A program made the translations under genes and the position numbers. Under the pieces are notes generated by a model. The model saw nothing but the letters and a program-made list of their open reading frames with translations. It ran no database searches and was not told where the DNA came from. From Tolypocladium sp. Sup5 PDA-1 (Eukaryota > Ascomycota > Sordariomycetes > Hypocreales > Ophiocordycipitaceae), in contig JPHH03000018.1 in the NCBI GenBank assembly GCA_000750105.3, positions 62,001 to 126,000 of the forward strand: a stretch of DNA of 64,000 nucleotides, written 5' to 3'. Every line of letters begins with the position of its first letter. Position 1 is the first letter of the stretch. Positions 11,043 through 21,239 of the stretch are shown here, piece after piece.

Positions 11043-12562
11043 ATGAGCGCCGTCAAGAACGAGGGGCTGCCTCAGGGGGAGCCCGCGCCGGAGCTGCTCG
11101 ACGGGCGCATCTGGGTCGACGGCTGCTTTGATTTCTTCCACCACGGTGCGTAGCGCTCTCAGCTATGGGGACGCTGGTCACTGACTTGAGCAGGCCACGC
11201 CGGGGCCATGGTCCAGGCCAGGCAGCTGGGCGACGAGCTCTACGCGGGCGTGCACTCGGACGAGGACATTCTCGCCAACAAGGGGCCGACCGTCATGACC
11301 CTGGAAGAGCGGTGCGTTTCATGCCGTGTTGGTACCAGAAACGTCTTCATCAACTGACCGTAGAAAGACTCGCCGCCACCAACGCCTGCCGCTGGGTCAC
11401 CGCGTCCATCGGCCACGCGCCATACGTCACCGAGCTGCCCTACATCACGCACTACGGCTGCAAGTACGTCGTCCACGGCGACGACATCACGTCCGACAGC
11501 GACGGCAACGACTGCTACCGCTTCGTCAAGCAGGCCGGCCGCTTCAAGGTGGTCAAGCGCTCGCCCGGCATCTCCACGACGGACCTGGTCGGCCGCATGC
11601 TGCTGTGCACCAAGACGCACTTCATCCACTCCCTGCAGCGCATGCTCGCCGGCGAGGAGGGCTACGGCTCGCCCGACGAGCGCAGGGCCCAGGGCGCGGC
11701 CATGATGGAGCGCATACGGCTGTATGCCACCGACGAGACGGCCAAGGCGCCCGGCGTGGACGTCTGGTTCTGGACGGCGTCGGCGCGCGCCAAGGCCGAG
11801 GACACGGTCGAGGAGGGCGGCGCGTTTGAGAAGCTCCTCGCGGGGCGCGGGCCCCTGCCCGGGCAGCGCATCGTCTACGTGGACGGCGGGTTCGACCTCT
11901 TCTCGAGCGGGCACATTGAGTTCCTGCGCAAGGTGGCCATCGAGGAGGAGGAGCTGGCGCGCGAGAGGGGATGGTTCGCCGAGGAGGCGGCCGACCGGCG
12001 GCGGGCGGGCAACGGCGGGAGAGACTACGGGCCGGCGTTTGTGGCCGTGGGCGTGCACGAGGACGAGGTGATTAACCAGTGGAAGGGCGTCAACTACCCC
12101 ATCATGAACATCTTTGAGCGCGGGCTGTGCGTGCTGCAGTGCAAGGTACCTATATCCCCGCCTTGGCTTCTTCACGTCCGTTCGGGCCATGCTCTAACAT
12201 GAGACATCTAGTACATCAACGCCGTCGTCTTTGGCGCGCCGTTTACGCCGACCAAGGCCTACCTCTCGTCGCTGCCCTGGGGCGTGCCCGACGCCATCTA
12301 CCACGGGCCGACGGCCTTCATGCCGCTCACGTACGACCCCTACGCGGCGCCCAAGGAGATGGGCATCTACCGGGAGATTGGGGCGCACGCCTTCGCCGAC
12401 GTCAACGCGGGGCAGATTGTGCAGCGCATCATGCGCAGCCGCGACATGTACGAGGCGCGGCAGCGGGCCAAGGGCGTCAAGGCGGAGGGGGAGACGGCGG
12501 CGCGGCAGCGGGAGATTCTGGAGGAGGAGCAGCGGAAGAGGGAGGAGCAGAGGGCAGTCTAG
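11043..12562 (+). CDS. ECT1: Ethanolamine-phosphate cytidylyltransferase
   Basis: This enzyme makes CDP-ethanolamine from CTP and phosphoethanolamine, the rate-setting step of the CDP-ethanolamine (Kennedy) route to phosphatidylethanolamine. Four exons (11043-11145, 11194-11311, 11368-12145, 12212-12562) encode about 449 residues. Two cytidylyltransferase modules are visible, as expected for this family. The first has DGCFDFFHHGHAGAM with the HxGH signature split by intron 1, followed by YAGVHSDEDILANKGP and GDDITSDSDGNDCY. The second has YVDGGFDLFSSGHIEFL, where the first histidine is replaced, as is common in the second module, then VAVGVHEDEVINQWKG and YPIMNIFERGLCVLQCKYIN across intron 3. 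Intron 2 fits only if it ends at an AAAG acceptor (11367), giving LEERLAATNACRWV. A charged C-terminal helix closes the protein. Probably cytosolic or ER-associated. Confidence 0.94.
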
Positions 12563-14073
12563 AGGGCAGTCTGACAGAGGAGGGAAGCCGAGGGGAGGCA
12601 GTTTGGGAGTCGGCGGCTGGGATGGTGCATCTGGGCCGGAGTCTTTGCTTTTTCTCTTCTTGGTGGGAAGGCGGCGCGGGTTGGGTCTTCAACAGGCCAT
12701 GTCTAGACACCCGCGGTAGAGACACGGAAAACGGTGCGGTCGACGAGGTCGCGGTCAAGGCGGCGTTGAGATATGTCTCCGAACCACGGAGACTGGCGAT
12801 GGTCAGGATCAACCAAGCAAGCATCAAGCATCAAGCATCAAGCGTGATCAATGGATAGCGTTACCTTATCGAAACAATGACTTCACGCGGCGCCAGCGGC
12901 TTAGGAGGGGAGAGGAGGGCTGTCGGGTGTGGAGGGGCGGCGCGCGGCTATCCACGGCGCCGGCATGGCAAATTCCGCCCCTCATGTCTGACGGTCCTTG
13001 ACAGAGCATCTTCAGGACACACATCTGCACGACCCGTGGAGACAGACCGGCTTTCTTACTACCTCTGCATATTCATTATTGTCTGAGATGCCGTGAGATG
13101 GTTTGGCCGACCACGACGACGGCAATTCCCCTGGCGAACCCGCCCCGGAACCCTCCGGGGCACGGGGCTCGGCGCTGGTCCCGAGGTCGTCTCAGCCCTT
13201 CCCATACCCACTCCACGCCCTTGCTGTCTGTCAGTAGGCCGAGAAGAGGGGAACCGTTCCGCGCGCCGATGGTGAATTCGAGCTCCGCGCGGCCTGCGCG
13301 CCCCACGGATCCAGCATCATCGGCCGGGGCAGCGATAAGCGGGCGGGCAGCGCTGGGTAGCACAGCACAGCACATCACCGCGCTGCGCTGTACGCAGTGG
13401 AGGTACGGCGCGGGCACTGTCTGCTGTTCGCGCACTTGAAGCGCGCTGCTCAACGTCCGCCTCGTTCGCACGTCGGAGCACGCATGCTTCTCGCTTCATT
13501 CCAGTGACGGCTCTACCGTCCACGTGGTGGTGCCCCGGGCTCGCGGCGCCGAACGGGGTGCGGCAGGCGTCGGAGCAGCGCTGCTGGAACGCCGCTAGAA
13601 GCGCGAGTCACCTGCCCCCTTGGAGATCCACCACCTCACCTCTCCAACCCCCTAGCGGGCCTCTCATCCAGCCCCAACCCAGCGCCCCGCGTGCTCGGTA
13701 GCACCAGCGGCGGCGGCGAGCAGCCTGCGTGCATCACTGACAGAGGGCGGGCGGCCATGGACGGGAGGGAGGAAAAATCAGAGAGGCCCTTGATAGCCGC
13801 CACCTCCGGCTCCGCCGCTGCGTGTAGGTACTAAAACGCCGGCATCCATTTTTTTTCTTTCCTCGTCTCCCTTCGACTTTTGAACTTGGACATTGACATT
13901 GACATTGACTTGACTTGCCTCACGCACACTCATTGGAATAGGAGATTGCCTTTGGTCGAGGACAGGATACGCTGCTTGGACTTATAGCACAGGGAACAAA
14001 CGACGTACGAGACGTGCTCACCTTGACTCACACCTTCAACACCAACGGAAGCATCACCACCCCCTCCACCACC
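12563..14073. promoter_or_regulatory. Long intergenic region upstream of the branched-chain aminotransferase
   Basis: About 1.5 kb with no recognisable gene. It contains a heptamer repeat AAGCATC (12819-12842) and, shortly before the next start codon, CATTGA repeated three times (13891-13908) in a C/T-rich stretch that looks like a fungal core promoter and 5' UTR. The region may carry a long regulated leader, since amino-acid biosynthesis genes often have one, but no specific uORF could be defended. Confidence 0.5.
12819..12842. repeat. Heptamer tandem repeat (AAGCATC)n
   Basis: Three exact head-to-tail copies plus a partial fourth, downstream of the cytidylyltransferase gene. Confidence 0.8.
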
Positions 14074-15364
14074 ATGGCCCCCTCCGCCGTCCCCCAGACG
14101 CAGGACGTCAACCTCACCGCCGCCGCCATCCAGCGCAAAGAGGCCGCCCAGCCGAACGGCACCAACGGCGCCGCCCAGCCGCTGGAGCTCGACGCCTCCA
14201 AGCTCACCTACACCCTCACCGAGAACCCGCGCGCCGTGCCCGACGAGGCCGTCGCCAACGCCGGCGATGAGACCGTCGCCACCGACCACATGGTCACGGC
14301 CGTCTGGCGCGCCTCCACCGGCTGGGCCGCCCCCGAGCTCAAGCCCTACGGTCCCCTGAGCCTCATGCCCACGGCGAGCTGCCTGCACTACGCGACCGAG
14401 TGCTTCGAGGGGCTCAAGGTCTTCCGCGGCTACGACGGCAAGCTGCGCGTCTTCCGCCCGGACCGCAACGCCGCGCGCATGCGCATGTCCGCCGGCCGCA
14501 TCTCGCTGCCGCTCTTCGAGCCCGCCGAGCTGGAGAAGCTCCTGGTCGCGCTGCTGGCCGTCGACGGCCCGCGCTGGCTGCCCAAGGAGCGGCCCGGCAA
14601 CTTCTTGTACCTGCGCCCGACGCTCATCGGCACGCAGTCGCAGCTGGGCGTGCAGGCGCCCAAGGAGGCCTTGCTGTACATCATCGTCACCTTCATGCCG
14701 CGCATGGACAGCCCCCCCGGCGGCATGCGCCTGCACACCTCGCCCGAGGACATGGTGCGCGCCTGGGTCGGCGGCTTCGGGTACGCAAAGGTCGGCGCCA
14801 ACTACGGCCCGTCGCTCATGGCCACGCAGGACGCGCGCCGCCGCGGCTTCCACCAGATCCTGTGGCTGTACGGCCAGCAGGGCGAGTGCACCGAGGCCGG
14901 CGCGAGCAACTTCTTTGTCGTGTGGAAGCGCAAGTCGGACGGCAAGCGGGAGCTCATCACGGCCCCGCTGGATGACAAGCTGATCCTCGATGGCGTCACG
15001 CGCCGCAGCTGCATCGACGTCGCGCGCGAGCGGCTGGCGGGTGAGGTCGAGGTCACGGAGCGCAAGTACACCATTGCCGAGCTCGTCGAGGCCGACGCCG
15101 AGGGCCGCATCCTCGAGGCCTTTGCCGCGGGCACTGCTGTGAGTTGCCTCGACACTTCTGTGAGTAACAAGATGCTGACCGGCCCCTTAGTACTTCATCT
15201 GCCCCGTCTCGCAGATCCACCACCGCGGCCAGAACATCAACATCCCCATGGGCCCCGAGGGCAAGGCCGGCGAGGTCACCTCCAAGATCAAGGGCGTCGT
15301 CGGCGACATCATGTACGGCCGCGAGCAGCACCCCTGGGGCGTCGTCATCCCCGAGAAGGAGTAA
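14074..15364 (+). CDS. Branched-chain amino acid aminotransferase
   Basis: This PLP-dependent fold-type IV transaminase interconverts leucine, isoleucine and valine with their 2-oxo acids. Two exons (14074-15138, 15191-15364) joined in phase 0 encode 412 residues. Landmarks are DHMVTAVWRASTGWAAPEL, HYATECFEGLKVFRGYDGK, YLRPTLIGTQSQLGV, the active-site region GGFGYAKVGANYGPSLMA with the PLP lysine, LWLYGQQGECTEAGASNFF, and IHHRGQNINIPMG plus YGREQHPWGVVIPEKE at the end, all standard in eukaryotic BCATs. The start at 14074 has a strong context (ACCACCATGGCC); the frame is open further upstream but has no ATG there. The N-terminus is Thr/Asn/Ala-rich without a convincing mitochondrial presequence, so the cytosolic isoform is more likely, though not certain. 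Confidence 0.95.
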
Positions 15365-15565
15365 TCTCACAGTAATGCCGATTTTGTGTTTTTAAGAACG
15401 CTTGTTTTGGACCTCGAGTCATAATTGGTTTAGACCTTGCTTTGCTGCTTGGGCGATCATGGATGGAGTTTGGCGAACGCATGACCCGGATCTGCGGGCG
15501 GCTGCGGGCCGGACGCACATGGCCATGTAGATACGATAGACGTGCATTCGCAATAAAAGAATGAC

Positions 15566-15586
15566 ATGATGATGATGATGATGATG
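15566..15586. repeat. ATG/GAT trinucleotide microsatellite
   Basis: Seven ATG units in the 3' intergenic region between two convergent genes; a CAATAAAAG stretch just before it could serve as polyadenylation signal of the aminotransferase mRNA. Confidence 0.75.
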
Positions 15587-15685
15587 GTCCTTGGGTATCT
15601 GGTCAAGTCTACCTTGTGACATCAGTCTCGTCAGCTACCGCAAGCTCACCTACATACGTGCACTACATTTGCCCCAAACTGACCC

Positions 15686-16600
15686 CTAATCGAACTTCAT
15701 GTTCTGCGCAACCTTCATCACTTCACCGTGCACCAGTTCGCGGAATTCCTATCATTACAGTCAGTAGTGAAAGTGCCGGTATACTGAAGACAGCACGTAC
15801 CGCATCAATCTCATCCAAGGCCTCCTCGTTCTCCCCAAGGATGCTCCGAGCCTCCGCCTTGAAACGCTCAATGTCGTCCTCCATGGCATTCTCCCCGTTT
15901 CGCAGGTAGTGCCTCTTCTCGGCGCCGTCGCTGTTCAGCTCCTTCCAGGCCTGCTGCTCTTCCCGGATGCACGTCTCCCACTCCTGCTGCAGCCCCTGGA
16001 GCTCGTCTTGCGCCGCCGACAGCTGGTCGCGCAGGGTCGCCAGGTGCGTGGCAATGGTCGTGCTGGGGAGGTTGTCGGCGTGGCAGAGCGTGGCGGAGAG
16101 CGGGTACGCGATGTTGGAGTACAAGGTGTCGGCCTGCGACAGGACGGCAGACGACGCGTCGCACAGGTTTGTGATCTGGGACTCGATGGCGACGTGGGCC
16201 TGCATGAGCTCCTCGGCGACGGACGTGTAAAACTCTAGTCCCGCGTCGGCAAAGGCTCCTGTGCAATGTCAGCTCGAGCATGTCGGCGCTGCTGGTAGCA
16301 AAGCCCACCCCGAAGCCGCGCGAGGGCATCGTCCTCGCCGTCAAGGCTCTTTGTGCCTTTCGGCTGCAGATTGGCCGCGCTCGAGTCGGCGAAGCAGGCG
16401 CGGAACCGCTGATACATCTCTTCGCCAGGGCCCCACGAGTTTGGCGACGTCGACTGCACCTTGGGCGCGGGTTCCTGGCTGCGCAGCCTGGCGCGCAGGT
16501 TGGACGAGGGGACGTGGTCGAGGAGCGTCGACGAGGAGCACGGGTCGCTGCTCGAGGCCTGTTTGGGCATGCCGCGGGTGAAGGCCTGCAGGCGGCTCAT
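15686..16600 (-). CDS. Coiled-coil protein of unknown function
   Basis: Three exons (16600-16309, 16258-15801, 15748-15686) encode 270 residues. The 50-nt intron 1 (GTGGGC...GCTGAC...CACAG) and intron 2 (GTACGT...ATAG) both restore one continuous frame, and the short last exon EFRELVHGEVMKVAQNMKFD ends in a stop codon, which supports the model. The first 75 residues are Ser/Pro-rich and basic. From about residue 85 onward the chain is a long amphipathic helix: EMYQRFRACFADSS, then LATLRDQLSAAQDELQGLQQ and EDDIERFKAEARSILGENEE, consistent with a coiled coil. There is no signal peptide or membrane segment. I do not recognise the family; kinetochore, spindle or vesicle-tether subunits have this look, but no specific motif supports one. 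It overlaps nothing and is convergent with the aminotransferase gene. Confidence 0.78.
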
Positions 16601-16926
16601 GGTGACGATGCAGCGAACCGACGCTCTGTTGCTTGCTGCTTGGATATGGGAGGCTGCTGGTCGTGAAGAGCGAGTCGTTCGAGAGGTTCAAAGAAGTTGG
16701 AGGAGAGCTGGCAGCCTGGTCGAAGGAGAAGAGAGGCGGTCAGGTCGTGGGCGCGAAAGGGAAGGCACGGGCGAGGGCCTGCCACTTTCCAGAACCTCCA
16801 GGCAGCAGATCTGATAACCTCCAGGCAAGGTACTTGGCTGATTGATAACCTCAGCGGACCACTTGACTTCATCAACCTCAATCGTGACTCCGTCCATCTC
16901 TGGCTACTTCATTGCCGTCGACGCGC
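16601..16926. promoter_or_regulatory. Intergenic promoter of the coiled-coil gene
   Basis: About 330 bp between two minus-strand genes. No further gene seen. Confidence 0.4.
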
Positions 16927-17661
16927 TCAGTCCATCACCGGCCGCGTCAGGCCCAGCTTGGCCTCGGCCACGGCCACAATCTCCTCCCAGCTCACCATGG
17001 CGCCGTCGCCCACGTCGTTGCAGGCCAGCGTCTTGGAGACGGGCCGCAGCACCTCGACCCAGCCGTCGGGGCCGCCCCAGTCCTCCTCGAGCGTGCGCAG
17101 GTTCTTGGCCGTGACGGGGTGGCGCCACATGGCTGTGTTCATGGCGACGCAGACGACAATCTTCTTGCGCACGCCGTCGATGGACCTGTCCGTGTCCCAG
17201 GCGCGCACGACGGAGAGCAGCAGGTTGTCGCAGATGCCCGCCACCATCTTGGCCATGGTGTTTGCGCTGAGCGGCGCCACGATCATGACGTCGGCCCAGC
17301 GGCGCATCTCGATGTGCAGGATGGGCGCGCCGCGCGTCCAGGGGCGCGTCCACTCGGCGGCGTCGGTGTAGATGCCGTCGACGTTGGGCAGGCGGCGCAG
17401 CTCGGCGAGGGACGGCTGCTCGGCGGACTGGCCGGCGAGGAAGTGCTCGGCCGCGGCGGTGAAGACGAGCCGGATGGAGAGGTTGCTGTGCGAGGCGAGG
17501 CCGTTGATGATCTGGAAGATCTTGATGCTCGCGACGGAGCCCGACGCGGCGAGCAGGAGGTGCAGCTTGCCGTCGCTGCGCGCGAGGGAGACGTTGCCGG
17601 CGGCCGAGGCGTGGATGCCGTCGGCCTGCGAGTCGGGGCCTTGACGGACGGCGTGCAGCAT
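16927..17661 (-). CDS. Phosphopantothenoylcysteine decarboxylase, Hal3/Cab3-type flavoprotein
   Basis: This FMN enzyme decarboxylates 4'-phospho-N-pantothenoylcysteine to 4'-phosphopantetheine in coenzyme A synthesis; fungal relatives (Hal3/Vhs3/Cab3) also regulate Ppz1 phosphatase. One exon encodes 244 residues. The flavoprotein fold begins LHLLLAASGSVASIKIFQII. Key sites are present: ILHIEMRRWADVMIVAPLSA with the catalytic histidine, NTMAKMVAGICDNLL, the PxMNxxMW-type substrate clamp as AMNTAMWRHPVT, and SKTLACNDVGDGAM with the cysteine needed for the reduction half-reaction. Having both histidine and cysteine, this one copy should be catalytically complete, unlike the split active sites of the yeast paralogues. 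There is no long acidic C-terminal tail of the Hal3 type, so a pure metabolic enzyme is favoured. It is divergent from the glutaredoxin gene. Confidence 0.93.
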   Translation of the reverse strand: MLHAVRQGPDSQADGIHASAAGNVSLARSDGKLHLLLAASGSVASIKIFQIINGLASHSNLSIRLVFTAAAEHFLAGQSAEQPSLAELRRLPNVDGIYTDAAEWTRPWTRGAPILHIEMRRWADVMIVAPLSANTMAKMVAGICDNLLLSVVRAWDTDRSIDGVRKKIVVCVAMNTAMWRHPVTAKNLRTLEEDWGGPDGWVEVLRPVSKTLACNDVGDGAMVSWEEIVAVAEAKLGLTRPVMD

Positions 17662-18007
17662 GATGCCTTTACTATATGGTGTAGTTGATGTCCAGTGAGT
17701 GTGCTACGCCCGCAGCTTTACGTGTACGTCGGGCGCAAGGTGAGACGGTCAGGCTTCTCCAATATGCAAGTGTGCCCGAGTTGTTAGTTGCGAGGTGCGA
17801 GTTGGAGCTTGGAGCTTCCACTCCTCCGAGCCTCCGACCGCCGCGGTTGATCAGCCAGAGTGGGTCTTGATTACCGCAGACCTGATTGGTCAGCATCCCG
17901 CCGCTCGCCATTACATCACCTGGGGCAGGTCGTGGCGTGGTCTGGACATTTTTGCAGTCACGCAACTCACAACCATCGACGCCCCAATCCGTCGCCCATT
18001 GCACATC
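17662..18007. promoter_or_regulatory. Divergent promoter, PPC decarboxylase / glutaredoxin
   Basis: About 350 bp shared between two divergently transcribed housekeeping genes. It must contain both promoters; no specific site recognised. Confidence 0.5.
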
Positions 18008-18543
18008 ATGTTCTCCCGAACAGTCGCCTCGGTGCGCCCGACTCACCTCTGCTCTGACCGACCCCGTCGCTGACCAGCCTGCTCCAGACCTTGCTGCGGC
18101 AAACCGCCCGCCCGGCCGCTGTGCGAACGGCCCTTCGCGCGCCCACCTCGCCCGTCTCCCCCCTGCGGTTCTCGCCGCTGCAGGCCCGCCTGCTGTCCGA
18201 CCAGACGCGCTCCGCCATCGACAAGGCCGTCGCGTCGGCGCCCGTGGTGCTCTTCATGAAGGGCACGCCCGAGATGCCCCAGTGCGGGTTCTCGCGGTTC
18301 GTCATCCAGGTGCTGGGCATGCAGGGCGTCGACCCGCAGAAGTTTGCCGCCTTCAACGTGCTCGAGGACCCGGAGCTGCGCGAGGGCATCAAGGAGTACT
18401 CGGACTGGCCGACGATCCCGCAGCTGTACGTCGAGCGCGAGTTTGTCGGGGGCGCCGATATCGTCAAGAACATGAACGACAGCGGCGACCTGGCCAAGAT
18501 GTTTGAGGACAAGAGGTTGGTGGTGACGGGCGGACAGGAGTAA
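18008..18543 (+). CDS. GRX5: Mitochondrial monothiol glutaredoxin, Grx5 type
   Basis: This protein carries [2Fe-2S] clusters from the mitochondrial scaffold to targets. Exon 1 is only 24 nt (18008-18031, MFSRTVAS); the intron (GTGCGC...CTGACC...CTCCAG, 18032-18087) joins in phase 0 to exon 2 (18088-18543), giving 159 residues. The splice matters because exon 2 has no in-frame ATG near its 5' end, only TTG at 18091. The N-terminus is rich in Arg, Ser and Ala with no acidic residue up to LLSDQTRSAID, a good presequence. The domain shows VVLFMKGTPEMPQCGFS with the single CGFS cysteine, YSDWPTIPQLYV with the cis-proline, and EFVGGADIV with the glutathione-binding GG. All key residues are intact. 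Confidence 0.95.
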
Positions 18544-18703
18544 AAGGGCAAAGGTGTGCTCTGAGACGAGGCTGGGTGTACGATATTGAGACAGTTATCC
18601 TCGAGATACCTTTGTGTACATAACAAGGCATGGCATACACGACCCGGCATGGGGGTCAGGACTCGGAAGAGCGCCGGAGACAATACTATGGCATCACATC
18701 TAC

Positions 18704-20685
18704 CTATGCAGGATACGCCGCGCCGTCGGCCCTCATGTCGCTCCCCGCCGACCAGATGGGCGTGCCGTCCACGGGGTCGACCGTGTACCGGATGATCTGG
18801 CCGCGCCCAAACAGCCCGCGGCCCACGTCCCTGATGACCGTCACCCTGTGGCCCAGCTTCCGCAGCCCCTCGATCGTCTCCTCGGGCATGCCCTCCTCCA
18901 GGTTGACCGTCCACTCGGCCTCCGTGCCGCCCTTGGGCACGGCCGCCTCGATGCACACGCGCGGCGCGTCGAGGGCCTGCTGCGGGTCCAGGCGGCCGAC
19001 GAGCTGGCCCAGCAGCACCTGGACGTGGCCCTGCGGCTGCATGAAGCCGCCCATGACGCCAAAGGTCGAGTGCAGCGAGCCGTCGCTCAGGTTCGTCACC
19101 ATGCCCGGGATGATGGTGTGGTAGGGCCGCTTGCGCGGCTCCAGGCGGTTCGGGTGCGCGGCGTCGAGGGAGAAGTTGGCGCCGCGGTTCTGCAGCGTGA
19201 AGCCGCAGCCCCGGGGGATGATGCTGGTGCCGAAGCCGGCGTAGTTGGAGTTTATAAATGACGCGGCGTTGCCCTGGGAGTCGGTGACGGTAAAGTACAC
19301 GGTGTCGCTGCTCTGCAGCGCGGGCGAGGTGAAGGCCGGGGGCTCCCCGTGCTGGAGGTGCCCGGCGGCCCGGGACGGGTCGAAGAGCTGCGCGCGCTCG
19401 GAGAGGTACGCCTCGGAGATGAGGCCCTGGGTCGGCACCGAGCTGACGTTAGGGTCCGTGACGAACCAATGCCCGTCGGCGAAGCCCAGGCGCAGGGCCT
19501 CGATGATGGCGTGTAGGTACGGCGTGGTGTTGAAGTCGGCGGGCGCAAACGTCGGGATCTTGCCCTGCTTCTCGAGCGCCTGGAGGATGCCGAGGGCCAT
19601 GAGCGCGACGATGCCCTGCCCGTTGGGCGGGTGCTCCCACAGCTCGACGCCGTCTGACCCGTCCTTGCTGATGCCCTGCCCGCGGAACTTGAGCGAGATG
19701 GGCGCGACGGGCTCGCTGCCGGCGTCGAGGTGGTGCTGCAGATCGGCGAGCTCGAGGTGGCCGCCGAGGTCCCGGACGACCTTGACGAGGGCCTCGGCGA
19801 CGCGGCCGGTGTAGAAGCCCGGCTTGCCCTGCTCGGCGAGGGCGCGGAAGGTCTGCGCGAGGGTCGGGTTCTTCATGATCTCGCCGGCGCGGGGGGCGCG
19901 GACGCCGTCGGGGGCGTTGGGGTCCCTCTTGAGCATCTCGGCGAAGTTGGGGGATGCGGCGCGGATGTGAGCCTCGGAAGACGTCCACTGCATACCTATC
20001 GTCAGTCAACTCCATCTGCACACCTCGAGATGGAGGATCATCATACAGAGTGTGCCGCCACCTCCGACACGGGGAACCCCTTTTCGCCCAGCTGGATCGC
20101 CGGCGCCAGCACCGTCGCCATGTCAACTTTGCCGCTGCCGAAGCGCTCCACCGTGTCGACCCATCCGGCCGCGGCGCCGGGCACCGTCACGGCGTGGACG
20201 CTCTCCATGGGGATCTCGCCGGGGGCGCCGTCGGCGACGCCCAGGTCCCGCCGGATGGTGTCGAGCGTGCACTTGGCGCCCGCGCGGCCGGAGCCGTTCA
20301 TGGCCTTGACCGTCCGCGAGGCGGCGTCCCAGAAGAGGATGAACATGTCGCCACCGATGCCCGTGGAGCAGGGCTCCGTCATGTTGAGGCCGGCGGCTGC
20401 AACTCCGTCAGTCACATGTCGACACTCTGTAACAGAGTTCACGTACCAACCGCGACGGCAGCGTCCTGCGTTGTATGTCAGTCAATGAATCTCGGAATAT
20501 ATGTAGACAAGGAGGCGTACAGCTGCATTTCCGCCTGCGCGCAGGACCTCGAGGCCGCACTTTGCGGCGAGCGGCTGCGTGCAGGCGACGATGCCCTCTG
20601 TGCTGTGGACGACGCTGCGCCGCGAGGGGAACTTCCACATGGCGGGCGCGGGGTCCTGGTAGAGCGACGAGCTGGGGAGGGGCAT
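18704..20685 (-). CDS. Gamma-glutamyltransferase
   Basis: An N-terminal-nucleophile hydrolase that cleaves or transfers the gamma-glutamyl group of glutathione and conjugates. Four exons (20685-20521, 20465-20447, 20396-20047, 19987-18704) encode 605 residues. Exon 2 is a 19-nt micro-exon; without it the strongly conserved run GGNAADAAVAVAAGLNMTEP would be broken, so it is well supported. The precursor has TGIGGDMFILFWD, PGAAAGWVDTVERFG, and the self-cleavage site SSDTVYFTVTDSQGNAAS, where the threonine of the DTVYFT-VTD segment becomes the new N-terminal nucleophile. The small subunit has SIIPRGCGFTLQNRG and PYHTIIPGMV. There is no signal peptide or membrane anchor, so this is the soluble, probably cytosolic branch, unlike vacuolar or secreted forms. 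The exon 4 acceptor is CAG before WTSSEAHIR. Active residues appear intact. Confidence 0.93.
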
Positions 20686-21239
20686 GCTGATGATGATTGT
20701 CTGCCTGTATAAATCAATTCACTCCGTTGGCTTCCCTTTGAATGAACAGAAACGTATGAGTGAAGCATTGGTGTGAGAGGCCTCGGCAAATCGAACGTGA
20801 GTGACCGAGACAGCAAGGTAATTCATTACTTGGCATCCGTACTTCGTACTTCCCCGCGGTCAATGCGGAGGGGCCCGGTGTGGGGTCATTCTCGGGCTCC
20901 GGGGACCGGAAGGCTTAAACGGGCAGGTCAGGGCCGAACCACGAGATATCTCCGAGTGGAACAGGGGCTTGATATAATGGTGACATTTACAATTACGGCA
21001 ATGTGTAAATGGACGACAAGCGGACAAGTTGCTATAATTGACGCGTGGATGCGTGGCGGGCGTATGTCACCGTATCACGGAGTGAGATTTGAGTGTCGGC
21101 GCCAACTACTACACAACATCGTATCTAGCATCACGACAAATTCGAAACAGCTTTGTATTGGGCGTCGAAAGGCCTGAAGATGGCTCGACAGCAGGAAAAG
21201 CAACGCCCTGAATGGATTTCAGGCTCGTCCAACACGCTC
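20686..21239. promoter_or_regulatory. Intergenic region upstream of gamma-glutamyltransferase
   Basis: About 550 bp between two minus-strand genes. A 134-codon plus-strand frame here (20773-21177) has no recognisable pattern and is treated as chance. Confidence 0.4.
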
